A stretch of DNA of 64,000 bases from Undibacterium sp. Jales W-56 (GCF_025548535.1 NZ_JAJLQW010000005.1:124001-188000); one strand, 5' to 3'; positions 1 through 9,550 are shown, numbered from the stretch's first letter. Made by a program: numbers and translations. The notes: a model not told the origin generated them from the letters alone.

Positions 1-146
1 TACTCTCTGATTTGTTTATCTAAAAACACCGCGATCGAAAAAAATATTTTCGCGCATTGTTTTGGTGCAATTATTTATTTTTGATTCGTTAAAAAATAGT
101 GTCTTTTCGGCTAAAAATGAAACGTTTTTTTCATCGATAAAGGCAT

Positions 147-1283
147 TTACGCAATCTGCCGCCCCGCCTTCCAAACACCTAAAATTATCGGAAAATTCTC
201 CAACATGCGAACCCGGATAAAATCCGCTCGCAAGCCAGTTGCGATAGCGCCGCGATCATGTAAACCCAATAAATTCGCTGGATTGCCTGTTACCGTTGCA
301 ACTGCTTTGGGCAGCGAGTACCCTTGGCTTTGCAGCAAGAATGCGGCGTGTAAAAGACTGGCGGGGACATAATCTGATGACAGAACGTCCAGCAAATCGC
401 GTTTTGCGAGTGCGAGTGCGGATACATTGCCTGAGTGCGATCCGCCGCGCACGACGTTGGGCGCGCCCATGATGATCTTCAGCTTGTGTTCACGGGCGGC
501 ACTGGCGGCGTCCATCGTGGTAGGGAATTCCGACATGGTGACGCCCTCATCGACTCCTTCGGTCACGTGCTCTATGGTGGTGTCATCATGAGTTGCCAGA
601 GGAATGGGGCGTGCTGATGCACGACATAGACGGACGACCTCGCGCCGGTTCGCGGTGGCATGTGTCTGCTGCCGTTCCAGCAAGTGATCGAGCATGCCAT
701 CGACTTTTTCATTGCTCCAGCCGCGTTTCCCGGTGACGTAGACACGGTAATGATGCATATCCGTCCATTGCCGCTGGCCTGGCGTGTGGTCCATCAATGA
801 CACCAGCTTCAAACGTTCATCGTCTAAGAACGGGCTAAACAGAGAAATCAAATTGGGTTCGGCCAGTTCGAGTCGCAAATGTAAAAAATGATCGGCGCGC
901 AGCATGCCGGCATCAGCCGCAGTGCGCAAGCCAGCGATGCTGGCATGCAGGGACTTCATGCGCATGCTGTCAGTGTCAATATCGCCGACAGCGATCGCAT
1001 CGAGGACGGTGGTGATGCCGGATGCGGCGATTTGTGCATCATGCGCCGCGATTGCGGGCAAAATCGGCCAACTCACTTTGGGGCGCGGCATCAGATGTTT
1101 TTCCAGATTATCAGTATGAATCTCAATCAGGCCGGGCAAGAGGTAATCACCGCCCCAATCTGTGCCCGCCAGTCCCTGATGATTCGATGAAACATCTTTG
1201 ATGTGGTCGCCCTGGTAGGACATGCTGCCCAAGAATTCAGCATCGGCAGTAACGATTCTGGCATTGCGTATGGTGTGTATCAT
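147..1283 (-). CDS. phnM: Alpha-D-ribose 1-methylphosphonate 5-triphosphate diphosphatase PhnM
   Basis: 378 residues, the usual PhnM length. PhnM is a metal-dependent amidohydrolase of the carbon-phosphorus lyase pathway that removes pyrophosphate from ribose 1-methylphosphonate 5-triphosphate. Visible signatures are HTDNLEKHLMPRP near residue 56 (first metal site), ATHDDTT near residue 230 and SSDYVPASLLHAAF near residue 305. It starts at an ATG with no strong Shine-Dalgarno. The 146 bases downstream hold no gene, so it stands apart from any phnG-L core in this window; its only phosphonate-linked neighbour is the divergent DUF1045 gene. The family assignment is firm; the physiological substrate is inferred from the family. 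Confidence 0.93.
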   Translation of the reverse strand: MIHTIRNARIVTADAEFLGSMSYQGDHIKDVSSNHQGLAGTDWGGDYLLPGLIEIHTDNLEKHLMPRPKVSWPILPAIAAHDAQIAASGITTVLDAIAVGDIDTDSMRMKSLHASIAGLRTAADAGMLRADHFLHLRLELAEPNLISLFSPFLDDERLKLVSLMDHTPGQRQWTDMHHYRVYVTGKRGWSNEKVDGMLDHLLERQQTHATANRREVVRLCRASARPIPLATHDDTTIEHVTEGVDEGVTMSEFPTTMDAASAAREHKLKIIMGAPNVVRGGSHSGNVSALALAKRDLLDVLSSDYVPASLLHAAFLLQSQGYSLPKAVATVTGNPANLLGLHDRGAIATGLRADFIRVRMLENFPIILGVWKAGRQIA

Positions 1284-1402
1284 ATTGTTCTGGTGATCGA
1301 CTTACGAGGCGGTATAACAGCCAGGTGAAAAAATGACAGGGCTTTTACTGCCTGCGTAAATTTTATCAATAAATAATTTGATCAAAAGCATAGCATGCGC
1401 TC

Positions 1403-2140
1403 ATGACACCCGAATCAGCTTCCCGCTACGCCGTATATTTTGCTCCCGCCACTACATCTCCTTGGCGGACGGCAGGTAATGTCTGGCTTGGCCGTGATTC
1501 GGAAACTGGCGCAACGGTTTTGCAAGCTAAAGTAGAGCACATTCACGCAGATAGATTCAGCGAACTTACTGCCAGTGCCCGGCGCTATGGATTTCATGCC
1601 ACGATGAAAGCGCCATTCCGGCTGTCCGGCGGTTGTGGGGAGGGTGATTTGTTGGCGCAGCTTGCGCAGTTTTGTGAAAATAGAGCTCCCATCAAAATCG
1701 CCAAGCCACAAGTGCGTATGCTGGGCGATTTTTTAGCATTGCAGGTTGATGAGAAGCACACGGAAATAGCGACTCTGGCACAAGCTTGCGTCGCCTGCTT
1801 TGAGCCTATGCGTGCACCGATGAGCGCTGCTGAATTGCAGCGGCGTCGGCAACATAATTTAAGCCACAGGCAAGAGGAATTGTTGCGGCGCTGGGGCTAC
1901 CCTTACACGGAAGACGCCTATCGTTTTCACATGACGCTGACGGATTCACTTGCGCAGGTCGACGCGGATACGCTGTCCCGCCTGAGTGAATCGGCAGAAC
2001 GACACTTCGATATTGCGGCTCCCTTAGAAATCGATAGCCTATGTATTTTTAAGGAGAATGCACCGGGAGCTGTATTTAAGTTGTTGCATCGCTGTCTTCT
2101 TCGGCAGGTATCCAATGCTGCGGCAACCCATATTGTTTAA
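1403..2140 (+). CDS. DUF1045 phosphonate-metabolism protein, 2H-phosphoesterase-like
   Basis: 245 residues, divergent from phnM across a 119-bp gap that must hold both promoters. It matches the DUF1045 family usually annotated as a phosphonate metabolism protein. Two H-x-T motifs are visible, HAT at residues 65-67 and HMT at 176-178; paired H-x-S/T motifs are the catalytic signature of 2H phosphoesterases, which act on cyclic or linear phosphodiesters. In the C-P lyase pathway such an activity could open the ribosyl 1,2-cyclic phosphate made after C-P cleavage, the step done elsewhere by PhnP. That role is inference. Its 3' end overlaps the convergent LysR gene by 4 bases. Confidence 0.85.
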   Translation: MTPESASRYAVYFAPATTSPWRTAGNVWLGRDSETGATVLQAKVEHIHADRFSELTASARRYGFHATMKAPFRLSGGCGEGDLLAQLAQFCENRAPIKIAKPQVRMLGDFLALQVDEKHTEIATLAQACVACFEPMRAPMSAAELQRRRQHNLSHRQEELLRRWGYPYTEDAYRFHMTLTDSLAQVDADTLSRLSESAERHFDIAAPLEIDSLCIFKENAPGAVFKLLHRCLLRQVSNAAATHIV

Positions 2141-3060
2141 CCTAGCCACTTATCAATTTCCGGATGCGGAAATTGCGTTGCTACAAAATTCACAAAATTC
2201 CTGACTTTGGCGGATAGAAGACGACGGCTCGGATACACCATAGAGATAGAAATGTCGCCCAGAAGAAATTCGGGAAAAAGGCGAACCAAGCGCCCGCTGC
2301 TCAGATCATCGCCCAGCATAACGGAAGCGCGCAATACCAAGCCCATGCCGGCTAGCGCGCATTCCCTGAGGACGTCGGCATTATTGGAAATCACGCAGCT
2401 ATGTATCGGAATCTGCCTGGGGGACGGTGGCTCTCCGCGCTTACCTTGGACTATCCAGTTATCGCGCAAAAAATCATAACCAAAGTTTAAGCACTTATGA
2501 TTCGATACATCGTCAGCGTTTTTTGGCACGCCATATTGCTTGATATAGTCTGGTGACGCGCACAATAAAATTTCTGAAGTCGCTAATTTGCGAGCGATCA
2601 TACTTGCATCGATTTTTTGTAAATCCAGGAAAAATCCGATATCAAAGCCTTCTTCTACCAGATCCACATTCCGGTCGGTTACCCTCACGTCAAGCACAAT
2701 ATCTGGAAATTCTTTTGCAAACTTGGGTAACAAAGGCGCTAATTGTGTGCGGCTAAAACTCGGATGAGAATAAATACGCAAGGTCCCACTAGGCTTTTTG
2801 GCAGAATAGGAGGCCACGGCATCGGCATCGTCGATATCGGCCAGAATTTGTCGAACACGCTCCAGATAAATCTGCCCGGTCTCGGTCAGAGATAGTTTGC
2901 GAGTAGTCCGATTTAAGAGCCGCGTACCGAGATGCGCCTCCAGATCTGCCATATAGCGGGTGACAACTGCATTCGACATTTCCATCGCAATTGCCGCCCG
3001 GGCAAAGCTCCCTTGCTCGACGACTTTAGAAAAGATCCGCATTGATTGCAATCTGTCCAT
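2137..3060 (-). CDS. LysR-family transcriptional regulator
   Basis: 307 residues with the standard LysR plan: N-terminal winged helix-turn-helix (about residues 1-60, with MRIFSKVVEQGSFARAA and a recognition helix followed by LTETG) and a C-terminal ligand-binding domain from about residue 90. It resembles the AaeR/DsdC-like group that often controls a divergent neighbour. Here the divergent neighbour is the DUF4148 gene, 240 bases away. It converges on DUF1045 with a 4-base overlap, so control of the phosphonate genes is possible but not shown. The effector cannot be read from the sequence. Confidence 0.92.
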   Translation of the reverse strand: MDRLQSMRIFSKVVEQGSFARAAIAMEMSNAVVTRYMADLEAHLGTRLLNRTTRKLSLTETGQIYLERVRQILADIDDADAVASYSAKKPSGTLRIYSHPSFSRTQLAPLLPKFAKEFPDIVLDVRVTDRNVDLVEEGFDIGFFLDLQKIDASMIARKLATSEILLCASPDYIKQYGVPKNADDVSNHKCLNFGYDFLRDNWIVQGKRGEPPSPRQIPIHSCVISNNADVLRECALAGMGLVLRASVMLGDDLSSGRLVRLFPEFLLGDISISMVYPSRRLLSAKVRNFVNFVATQFPHPEIDKWLG

Positions 3061-3307
3061 ATTTCAAGCCCTTTATTGTTCCGTATTTAGCAATAGTATA
3101 TTCCTGATTACCCCCTTTTTTGTTCAATCTGAAAAGCCTACACTGCCTTCATCGGTGTGCAGTGCAACATAAACTGCTCATCGAAGCCGAATCCAAAAGC
3201 GTATGGCAGTAGGCATCGGAAGTGATGGCATCTCACTTCTCATGCAAATTGCTTACACAATATGGACGCCGGCAACCGACCCTTATTGATATTTTTGGAG
3301 AATGACC

Positions 3308-3577
3308 ATGAACACTAAACAACTTTTCGCTGCCGCTAGCCTGATCGCTTTGACTGTTGGTACTGCTTTTGCTGCGGACACTGCACCCACATCCACAAAA
3401 ACCCGTGCTGAAGTCGTTGCCGAATTGGCGCAAGCACGCGCTGCTGGCGAACAAGTCGGCGGCGAAGAGTTCGCCTGGTTCGCAACGCCACAAGCAGTTA
3501 TTGCTAAAACAGCGACAGAACCGAAAACTGAAACTGCAAAAGCACCAAAAGCAAAATCCAGCAGCGCGACAGAATAA
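3308..3577 (+). CDS. Small exported DUF4148-family protein
   Basis: 89 residues from the ATG at 3308. An upstream in-frame ATG at 3302 is only one base from the GGAG at 3297-3300, while 3308 has a 7-base spacing, so 3308 is preferred. Residues 1-22 form a signal peptide ending TAFA before ADTAP. The mature part has the DUF4148 core, TRAEVVAELAQARAAGE, followed by a Lys/Ala/Pro-rich tail. DUF4148 proteins are short periplasmic proteins of unknown function, common in Burkholderiales. The gene is single and followed by a strong terminator. Function unknown. Confidence 0.88.
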   Translation: MNTKQLFAAASLIALTVGTAFAADTAPTSTKTRAEVVAELAQARAAGEQVGGEEFAWFATPQAVIAKTATEPKTETAKAPKAKSSSATE

Positions 3578-3644
3578 ATCTGGCTGCAAATGCAGCGCTA
3601 TCCAGATCCAGTAAGCAAAAGATAGCACTGCAGCGATGTTCGTC

Positions 3645-3674
3645 AAAAAACGCCACAGATGTGGCGTTTTTTTT
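3645..3674 (+). terminator. Rho-independent terminator after the DUF4148 gene
   Basis: A perfect 6-bp stem CGCCAC/GTGGCG (3651-3656 and 3661-3666) with loop AGAT is followed by eight T (3667-3674) and preceded by six A (3645-3650), so it could work in both directions. It lies about 70 bases past the stop codon. Confidence 0.85.
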
Positions 3675-4152
3675 ACTTCTAGCAACACGACAATATGTAT
3701 CCGATTTACGTAAAAGTGTTCCGGCAAGACGCATCGGCGCAAACATTATGGTGGGGGCACATTGCGACTTGAGTGATAACTGTGAGCAATTTAAGTAACA
3801 CATTATCATCTTGCGCAGCATTGGATCGTAGTTGACTGTGTTGTTGGATTGCGTTTGGGAATGGCCATGATGAATTGTTCACAAATTAACCAAACTTCCT
3901 TCTTGCAGCGTCAGGAACACCGTGGGGGAACGGAGAGACTGATGTCGCGCTCATTAATGGGTAATCTGGGCGGTATTGGGGCCGGAGATAAAGCGAGGTT
4001 AACTGTTTGTTATTAACTGAATGTAACTTTTCTTGTAATGATCTGCTATGACAGGCACCATCCCGCATTTGTTAATGTTCAATCGATTTGGACTTACAAT
4101 GACAGACTTTATATTTACTGTTTCATGCTCCCGGTCATGATCATCATAGCTA
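3675..4152. other. Gene-free stretch before the polysaccharide operon
   Basis: About 480 bases with no convincing gene. Short open frames exist on both strands (for example about 3850-4010 plus and 3886-4068 minus), but they show no recognisable domain or good ribosome-binding site. The stretch becomes AT-rich towards 4150 and must carry the promoter of the ABC exporter operon; no clear sigma-70 pair could be assigned. Confidence 0.5.
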
Positions 4153-4971
4153 ATGACGAAAACCCCAATTTCTCCTTTTTATGCAATTCATTCTTTGTGG
4201 ATGCACAGGCGCCTGATTCTTGATATGGCCAAGCGCGATGCTTTAGGTAAATATAAAGGATCCAGCTTGGGGGTATTGTGGTCATTGCTGACGCCCATCT
4301 TTATGCTCGCGATATACACTTTTGTCTTTAGTGAAATATTCCAAGCACGGTGGACTGCTACCAGTAGTTCAAAATCGGAATTCGCAATCGTTTTATTCGC
4401 GGGCATGATCATGTTTAATTTATTTGCAGAAAATGTCAATCGCGCTCCTGGGTTGATTATTGGTAACGTGAATTTTGTCAAAAAAATAGTATTTCCGCTT
4501 GAAGTCTTGGCTTGCGTCAATTTGATGTCGGCTATGTTTCACATGGTGATTAGCATACTGGTTCTGCTCGTTTTTCAGTTTGTAATTACGGGTTATATAC
4601 CTCTCACATTATTATTATTGCCCCTGATTGTGCTACCTCTCGCCCTGATTTGCCTCGGTATTAGCTGGTTTCTATCCGCAATCGGGGTTTTTTTAAGAGA
4701 CGTAGGGCAAACAATTGGAATTTTGGTGACAGGCTTGATGTTTCTATCGCCCGTATTTTTTCCGTTATCGGCTATTCCTGCACGCTGGCAAGTTTTTGCC
4801 AAATTGAATCCTATGGTGTTTCCAATAGAGATGGCTAGACGAGTGATTGTCTGGGGGAAACTACCCGATTGGCAAGAGCTGGCCCAATATACTGCCGCGG
4901 CATTACTGGTTGCCTGGGCAGGATTTATTTGTTTTCAAAAAACGCGCAGGGGATTTGCAGATGTCCTCTGA
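4153..4971 (+). CDS. wzm: Polysaccharide ABC exporter, permease subunit (Wzm/KpsM type)
   Basis: 272 residues with the ABC-2 permease plan: an N-terminal amphipathic stretch (LILDMAKRDALGKYKGSSLGVLWSLLTPIF, residues about 22-52) and about six membrane segments, with the family's YKGS..G..W..L.P motif. It forms the membrane channel that moves a finished undecaprenyl-linked glycan across the inner membrane in ABC-transporter-dependent O-antigen or capsule export. It overlaps the ATPase gene by 11 bases, as in other wzm-wzt pairs. The start at 4153 lacks an obvious Shine-Dalgarno and is the least certain part. Confidence 0.92.
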   Translation: MTKTPISPFYAIHSLWMHRRLILDMAKRDALGKYKGSSLGVLWSLLTPIFMLAIYTFVFSEIFQARWTATSSSKSEFAIVLFAGMIMFNLFAENVNRAPGLIIGNVNFVKKIVFPLEVLACVNLMSAMFHMVISILVLLVFQFVITGYIPLTLLLLPLIVLPLALICLGISWFLSAIGVFLRDVGQTIGILVTGLMFLSPVFFPLSAIPARWQVFAKLNPMVFPIEMARRVIVWGKLPDWQELAQYTAAALLVAWAGFICFQKTRRGFADVL

Positions 4972-6349
4972 ATTTGCAATTAGCGTCAGGAACGTCAGTA
5001 AATGCTATCAAATCTATGAAAGACCAAATGATAGATTAAAACAAGGTTTGTTCTCCCTCGCCGCACGCTTATGTCCGTTTGGTAAAGTAAGGGACTATCT
5101 GCGTTTGCGTGCTCAAAATTGTGCTAAACAATATTGGGCATTGCATGACATTAGTTTTGAATTAAAAAAGGGAGAAACCTTCGGCATTATCGGGCGTAAC
5201 GGTTCGGGTAAAAGTACTTTGCTTCAGATTTTATGCGGCACATTAAATCAAACCAAAGGTGAGGTTATTGTCAACGGGCGTGTCGCCGCATTGTTAGAGC
5301 TTGGCTCTGGTTTTAATCCGGAATATACCGGCCGTGAAAATATCTATATGAATGGCCAGTTACTTGGCTTGAGTAAAAATCAGGTAGATGAGCGTATTGA
5401 GGACATCATTGCGTTTGCCGATATCGGTGATTTCATTGAGCAACCCGTCAAAACATATTCTAGCGGTATGTTTGTGCGAGTGGCGTTTGCCGTCATTGCG
5501 CACGTTGACGCGGATATTTTGGTCATTGATGAGGCGCTGGCTGTCGGCGATGCATTCTTTACTCAGAAGTGTATGCGTTTTCTCAGAAAATTCATGAAGC
5601 AAGGTTCAATTCTGTTCGTAAGCCATGATACGGTAGCAGTCAAAAGTCTTTGTGAGAGAGTAATTTGGCTTGACAAAGGATCAATGTTATTTGACGGCAG
5701 TGCTAAAGAGGCTTCCGATAAATATTTGCAAAATTTTTATGAGGCAACTCCATACGAATCAGTCGCTCAAAATACAAATATCACCGCCCTAAATCCATCA
5801 GCCAAATTACCCAGGAAAGATGCGAGGCTTGAATGGCTCAATCTTAGTAACTTGAGGAACGATATTAAGGCATTTGAGTTTGATCAGAACGTTGATCGCT
5901 ATGGATCAAAAGAAGCACAAATCGAGACAATCAATTTCCTCGATACCTCAGGGACTCCGTTGACTTGGATTATAGGGGGAGAGGATATCAGATTAAAAGT
6001 TGATGCCGTATTTCACAGAGATATTTATTCGCCTATCATTGGTTTTTACGTTAAAGACCGACTGGGACAAGTTTTATTTGGCGACAATACTTATTTAACT
6101 TATCACGATCGGCCTTTGTCGGTCTCTGCAGGGCAAAAAGTAGTTGCTGAGTTTCAGTTTCTTATGCCGATCTTGTTGAAAGGTGATTATTCGGTATGCG
6201 TAGCCATTGCTGCTGGGAGTAATCAAGATCACATACCTTTAGATTGGATCAACGAAGCTGTTATTTTGAAATCAGAGTCTAGCTCTGTGGTTACAGGTCT
6301 TGTTGGTGTTCCTATGCAAAAAATTGAATTTAACGTTACCTCTAGATGA
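4961..6349 (+). CDS. wzt: Polysaccharide ABC exporter, ATP-binding subunit with C-terminal glycan-binding region (Wzt type)
   Basis: 462 residues from the ATG at 4961, which follows CAGGGG and overlaps the end of the permease gene; the frame stays open upstream but that part overlaps the permease. The ATPase domain (about residues 1-260) has Walker A GRNGSGKST, the signature YSSGM, Walker B DILVIDEAL and the switch histidine in LFVSHD. Residues about 300-462 form an extra C-terminal region like Wzt_C, the beta-sandwich that in E. coli O8/O9a recognises the modified non-reducing end of the glycan before export. This implies a capped glycan, which fits the methyltransferase domain downstream. 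Confidence 0.92.
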   Translation: MSSEFAISVRNVSKCYQIYERPNDRLKQGLFSLAARLCPFGKVRDYLRLRAQNCAKQYWALHDISFELKKGETFGIIGRNGSGKSTLLQILCGTLNQTKGEVIVNGRVAALLELGSGFNPEYTGRENIYMNGQLLGLSKNQVDERIEDIIAFADIGDFIEQPVKTYSSGMFVRVAFAVIAHVDADILVIDEALAVGDAFFTQKCMRFLRKFMKQGSILFVSHDTVAVKSLCERVIWLDKGSMLFDGSAKEASDKYLQNFYEATPYESVAQNTNITALNPSAKLPRKDARLEWLNLSNLRNDIKAFEFDQNVDRYGSKEAQIETINFLDTSGTPLTWIIGGEDIRLKVDAVFHRDIYSPIIGFYVKDRLGQVLFGDNTYLTYHDRPLSVSAGQKVVAEFQFLMPILLKGDYSVCVAIAAGSNQDHIPLDWINEAVILKSESSSVVTGLVGVPMQKIEFNVTSR

Positions 6350-6372
6350 GGAGCCGTTGTTTCAGCGGATAA

Positions 6373-7476
6373 ATGACTAATTCTCTAACACTTCCATATC
6401 GTATTACGCGCGTGCCAGAGCTGGATGGTTTGCGTGGTATTGCCATTTTGTTGGTAATGTTATTTCACATGGACATCGGAATATTTAATGGGGGATTTAT
6501 TGGAGTGGATATATTTTTTGTGTTGAGTGGATTTTTGATCACTAGTTTATTACTCAAAGAACGCTCTGAGTCATCCGGAAATAATTTGCAATTATTCTAT
6601 TTCCGTCGATTTTTACGATTAGTTCCAGGATATTTGTTGTTATTGCTGATCTATGTGCTTGTAAATCAATTTTATTTCACTGGAGACGAACGCAGATCGC
6701 ATGTGATAGATGCAGCAATCAGTTTAGCCTGGCTTTCTAATTGGGCACGTGCATTTGGAGTACACCCTCCATCTTATCTTGGGCATACATGGTCATTGTC
6801 TGTAGAGGCACAATTTTATTTTATTTGGCCAATCTTACTCGGATTGATTGCGAACATTGCGAAACCGTCTCGTAACTTGGCAAAAATTATTTTGTTATTT
6901 GTATTGTGTATTTATGCGATTCGGGTGTACTTCATTGTAAGTGGTGCGACGGTTGATCGCCTCTACAATGGGCTTGATACGCGAGCAGATGCTTTGTTAG
7001 TAGGGTGCTGTCTTTCTGCCCATCTTTCTAGCCAACAGTTCGAAAAAACTAAGATGCGCATATATGAACTCATGAATATATTGTTACCAGTTAGCGTTCT
7101 CTATCTTACCTCTGCTTGCATCTTATTAAGTTGGATGGATTTATCGCTATATTATTACCACATGCTCCTTATTGAAATATCGGTGGCAATATTGATCGTG
7201 GCTATCTTTTTGCAGAAAAGTGAACTGCTAAGAAAAATCCTTACCAACCCTGTACTAGTTTGGATCGGCAGTATTTCTTATGGCCTATACCTGTGGCATT
7301 ACCCTGTTTACGCATTTTTACGGACGATGGGTTATGGTCAGACTTCTGTCGTTTTAGCAGGATCCGGTCTGACATTTTTGGCGGCATTTCTCTCTTTTAG
7401 GTACATAGAAAAGCCCTTGATTCTATGGGGTGCAAAGAGTGAATTTACTTCTAGAGAGACGGCCCATTTGTCTTAA
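6373..7476 (+). CDS. Membrane acyltransferase 3 family (OafA-like)
   Basis: 367 residues, the usual length of an acyltransferase-3 domain without an SGNH extension. It opens with the family hallmarks ELDGLRGIAILLVMLFHMDIG (catalytic-type histidine near residue 32), FIGVDIFFVLSGFLIT and FRRFLRLVPGY, followed by about ten membrane segments and the late motif SYGLYLWHYPVY. Such enzymes move acyl groups, often acetyl, onto surface sugars from the cytoplasmic donor side. It lies 23 bases after wzt, so it is probably in the same operon and acylates the exported glycan. The acyl group and sugar are unknown. Confidence 0.9.
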   Translation: MTNSLTLPYRITRVPELDGLRGIAILLVMLFHMDIGIFNGGFIGVDIFFVLSGFLITSLLLKERSESSGNNLQLFYFRRFLRLVPGYLLLLLIYVLVNQFYFTGDERRSHVIDAAISLAWLSNWARAFGVHPPSYLGHTWSLSVEAQFYFIWPILLGLIANIAKPSRNLAKIILLFVLCIYAIRVYFIVSGATVDRLYNGLDTRADALLVGCCLSAHLSSQQFEKTKMRIYELMNILLPVSVLYLTSACILLSWMDLSLYYYHMLLIEISVAILIVAIFLQKSELLRKILTNPVLVWIGSISYGLYLWHYPVYAFLRTMGYGQTSVVLAGSGLTFLAAFLSFRYIEKPLILWGAKSEFTSRETAHLS

Positions 7477-7583
7477 CCATTAGTCCTAATAGCAGGTTTC
7501 GTACTATTTCCTATTTGATCGATATAAATCTACAGTTTTATAGCATTAGGAAAAGTTTTAAATGATATGAAGTCACCAAAAGT

Positions 7584-9515
7584 TTGAGGAAAAGATTGCA
7601 TAATCTGATTGTTAAAAAAATTATGGAGGGAATTCAGCTCGTATGGCGAATTTTTCCACTTGCCAGATTGACTAAAGACCGGATTCGCGACGAGCTAGCA
7701 ATCTGCATGCCTCAGTTTTTTAATAACTATCGAGATAGCGTAGTTCCTGCACTTGCCATTAATCACTTTGAACAATATGTTGAGGCATTGAGAACAGGTT
7801 CTCAACAATTATGGGTAAATAATTCGTCTACAAATATTGTATTCGACGTAAAAAAAACGAAAATTAATTCCACCATTATTTGGATAGATGTTTGCACATT
7901 TGGCAATATAAATAATGATGATAATGTGAGTAATCTAATTAGATTCTGGGAAAAAATTTCAACGCTTACACAAAATGGAATCGATAGCTTTTGTTTTTGT
8001 ATTCCAGACCAAGGTGTCGAAGATTTTTTGAATGCATTGAGCGATTATTTATGCAAATTTTCTGGCGCTGAGTTTAATTTTTGTTTTGCTTTTTCTAATA
8101 TCCGGCAGATTCTTGACACGTCGGATACGTGTCTATCCCGAGCACAAATTCTCTTGATTAGCCATTTAAAAAGTAAACGGTATGTTTGCGTGGATGATAA
8201 GCCGTTGCTGATAATTGGTCATGACGTTAATAAAGAATTTACATCGGAATTGATAGATAGTTGGCGGAAGTGGGGGGGGCAAAATAATCTGAGGGAATTA
8301 TTCTTAATCGGGCATCAAAATCTGACATTTACTTTTGATCGAGAGCACGGGTTTAATGCTTTGCTTACTCAACGTAAGATAGAAAGCAATATTGATCCTT
8401 TAAAAAAAGAGATAGATCCTTTTTTTGACACGATATACGATGCTCGACACTTCGACCTGCCTTTGGATTTTTTGTTAGATGGGGCAATGGATTCAAATTT
8501 ATGCATAGACATGTCTGAAATCAAATTGCCTGACAGTCTTCAGCCACTAGAACAACAATTATTGAGCACCTTTATATTGCAGGCGCATTTGTCAGCGTTA
8601 GCAATTTCTATTGAGCGCGAACAATTGCAAACAAAAAAACATCTTAATTTCGTCAAGATTCCGCAACTAATTAATTGTGATGATGAAAATTTTAACGTCA
8701 TATCATCGAAGATTTTTCCAGAAACAATACGTATGGCGAATGTCCGTGCACAATCAACGTTACTAAATATTGGTCAGAGTGATGCTGGAAGATTGGCCAT
8801 TGTTATTCACGCGTTTTATCCAGATGTACTGCTCGAAATATTGACGTATATAGAAAATATTAAGTCGTATGACGTAAAGCTTTATGTGACAACTGTTCCA
8901 GAGAATGAAGCAACTATAAAAAATATATTAATAAGAAATGAATATCCTTATGTTTTACGCGTATATGAAAATAGGGGGCGAGATATTCTCCCGTTCTTGA
9001 AAATCATGCCAGAGGTTATCGCTGCAGGCCATAGATTCTTTGTGAAAACGCATACAAAGAAATCGTTACATAGACTTGACGGAATAAAATGGCGTCGTGA
9101 TTTATTTGAAAAAACATTGTCCGCCAGCGCTATTAATAATGCAATTACATGGATGCAGGGACATATAGAAACTGGTTTGGTTGCACCGGATGGACACTTG
9201 CTCCCTATGCATCAGTATTGGGGAAATAACGTTGTCCGAGTCGTTGCGTTGGGAGCCAGAATGGGTGTTTCTCCCCGAGATATTAATAATATGAATTTCG
9301 TGGCTGGTAGTATGTTTGTGGCTAGGGTTGATGCGATGCTTCCCCTTCTCACTTTGTCACTTCAGTCGGATGATTTCGAGACAGAACATGGTCAAGTGGA
9401 TGGCACTCTAGCTCATGCAATAGAGCGTTTGTTTTCAGTCAGTCTACATGCAATGAATTTATCAATTTATTGCTCTGATATGAAAATGGTCGACCAATAT
9501 CAGTTTGCCGCATGA
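7584..9515 (+). CDS. Two-domain glycosyltransferase: degenerate WbsX-like plus RgpF
   Basis: Up to 643 residues. Possible starts are TTG 7584 or ATG 7623, neither with a strong ribosome site. Residues about 95-330 resemble WbsX: a GIDSFCF strand, FNFCFAFSN where WbsX has a tryptophan-rich WANENW, and HLKSKRYVCVDDKPLLII matching the RY.....KPvlii motif. Residues about 405-630 are a rhamnan-synthesis F (RgpF) domain with ENRGRDILPFL and KTHTKKSLHR. RgpF-type enzymes add rhamnose or related sugars. The missing tryptophans suggest the N-terminal domain has diverged or lost activity. A run of eight G at 8272-8279 lies inside the WbsX-like part. Confidence 0.75.
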   Translation: MRKRLHNLIVKKIMEGIQLVWRIFPLARLTKDRIRDELAICMPQFFNNYRDSVVPALAINHFEQYVEALRTGSQQLWVNNSSTNIVFDVKKTKINSTIIWIDVCTFGNINNDDNVSNLIRFWEKISTLTQNGIDSFCFCIPDQGVEDFLNALSDYLCKFSGAEFNFCFAFSNIRQILDTSDTCLSRAQILLISHLKSKRYVCVDDKPLLIIGHDVNKEFTSELIDSWRKWGGQNNLRELFLIGHQNLTFTFDREHGFNALLTQRKIESNIDPLKKEIDPFFDTIYDARHFDLPLDFLLDGAMDSNLCIDMSEIKLPDSLQPLEQQLLSTFILQAHLSALAISIEREQLQTKKHLNFVKIPQLINCDDENFNVISSKIFPETIRMANVRAQSTLLNIGQSDAGRLAIVIHAFYPDVLLEILTYIENIKSYDVKLYVTTVPENEATIKNILIRNEYPYVLRVYENRGRDILPFLKIMPEVIAAGHRFFVKTHTKKSLHRLDGIKWRRDLFEKTLSASAINNAITWMQGHIETGLVAPDGHLLPMHQYWGNNVVRVVALGARMGVSPRDINNMNFVAGSMFVARVDAMLPLLTLSLQSDDFETEHGQVDGTLAHAIERLFSVSLHAMNLSIYCSDMKMVDQYQFAA

Positions 9516-9550
9516 CGGTGCGCTCAATAATTTAATTAAATTAATAAAAA

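Noticed and set aside
3850..4068. Small open frames before the polysaccharide operon
   Set aside because: No ribosome site, no recognisable sequence and atypical composition; more likely chance.
4038..4223. 61-codon plus-strand frame overlapping the wzm start
   Set aside because: Overlaps the clear permease gene in another frame and shows no signal peptide or domain.
4847..4960. Longer start for the Wzt ATPase
   Set aside because: The extra residues overlap the permease gene and have no ATPase similarity; ATG 4961 has a good ribosome site.
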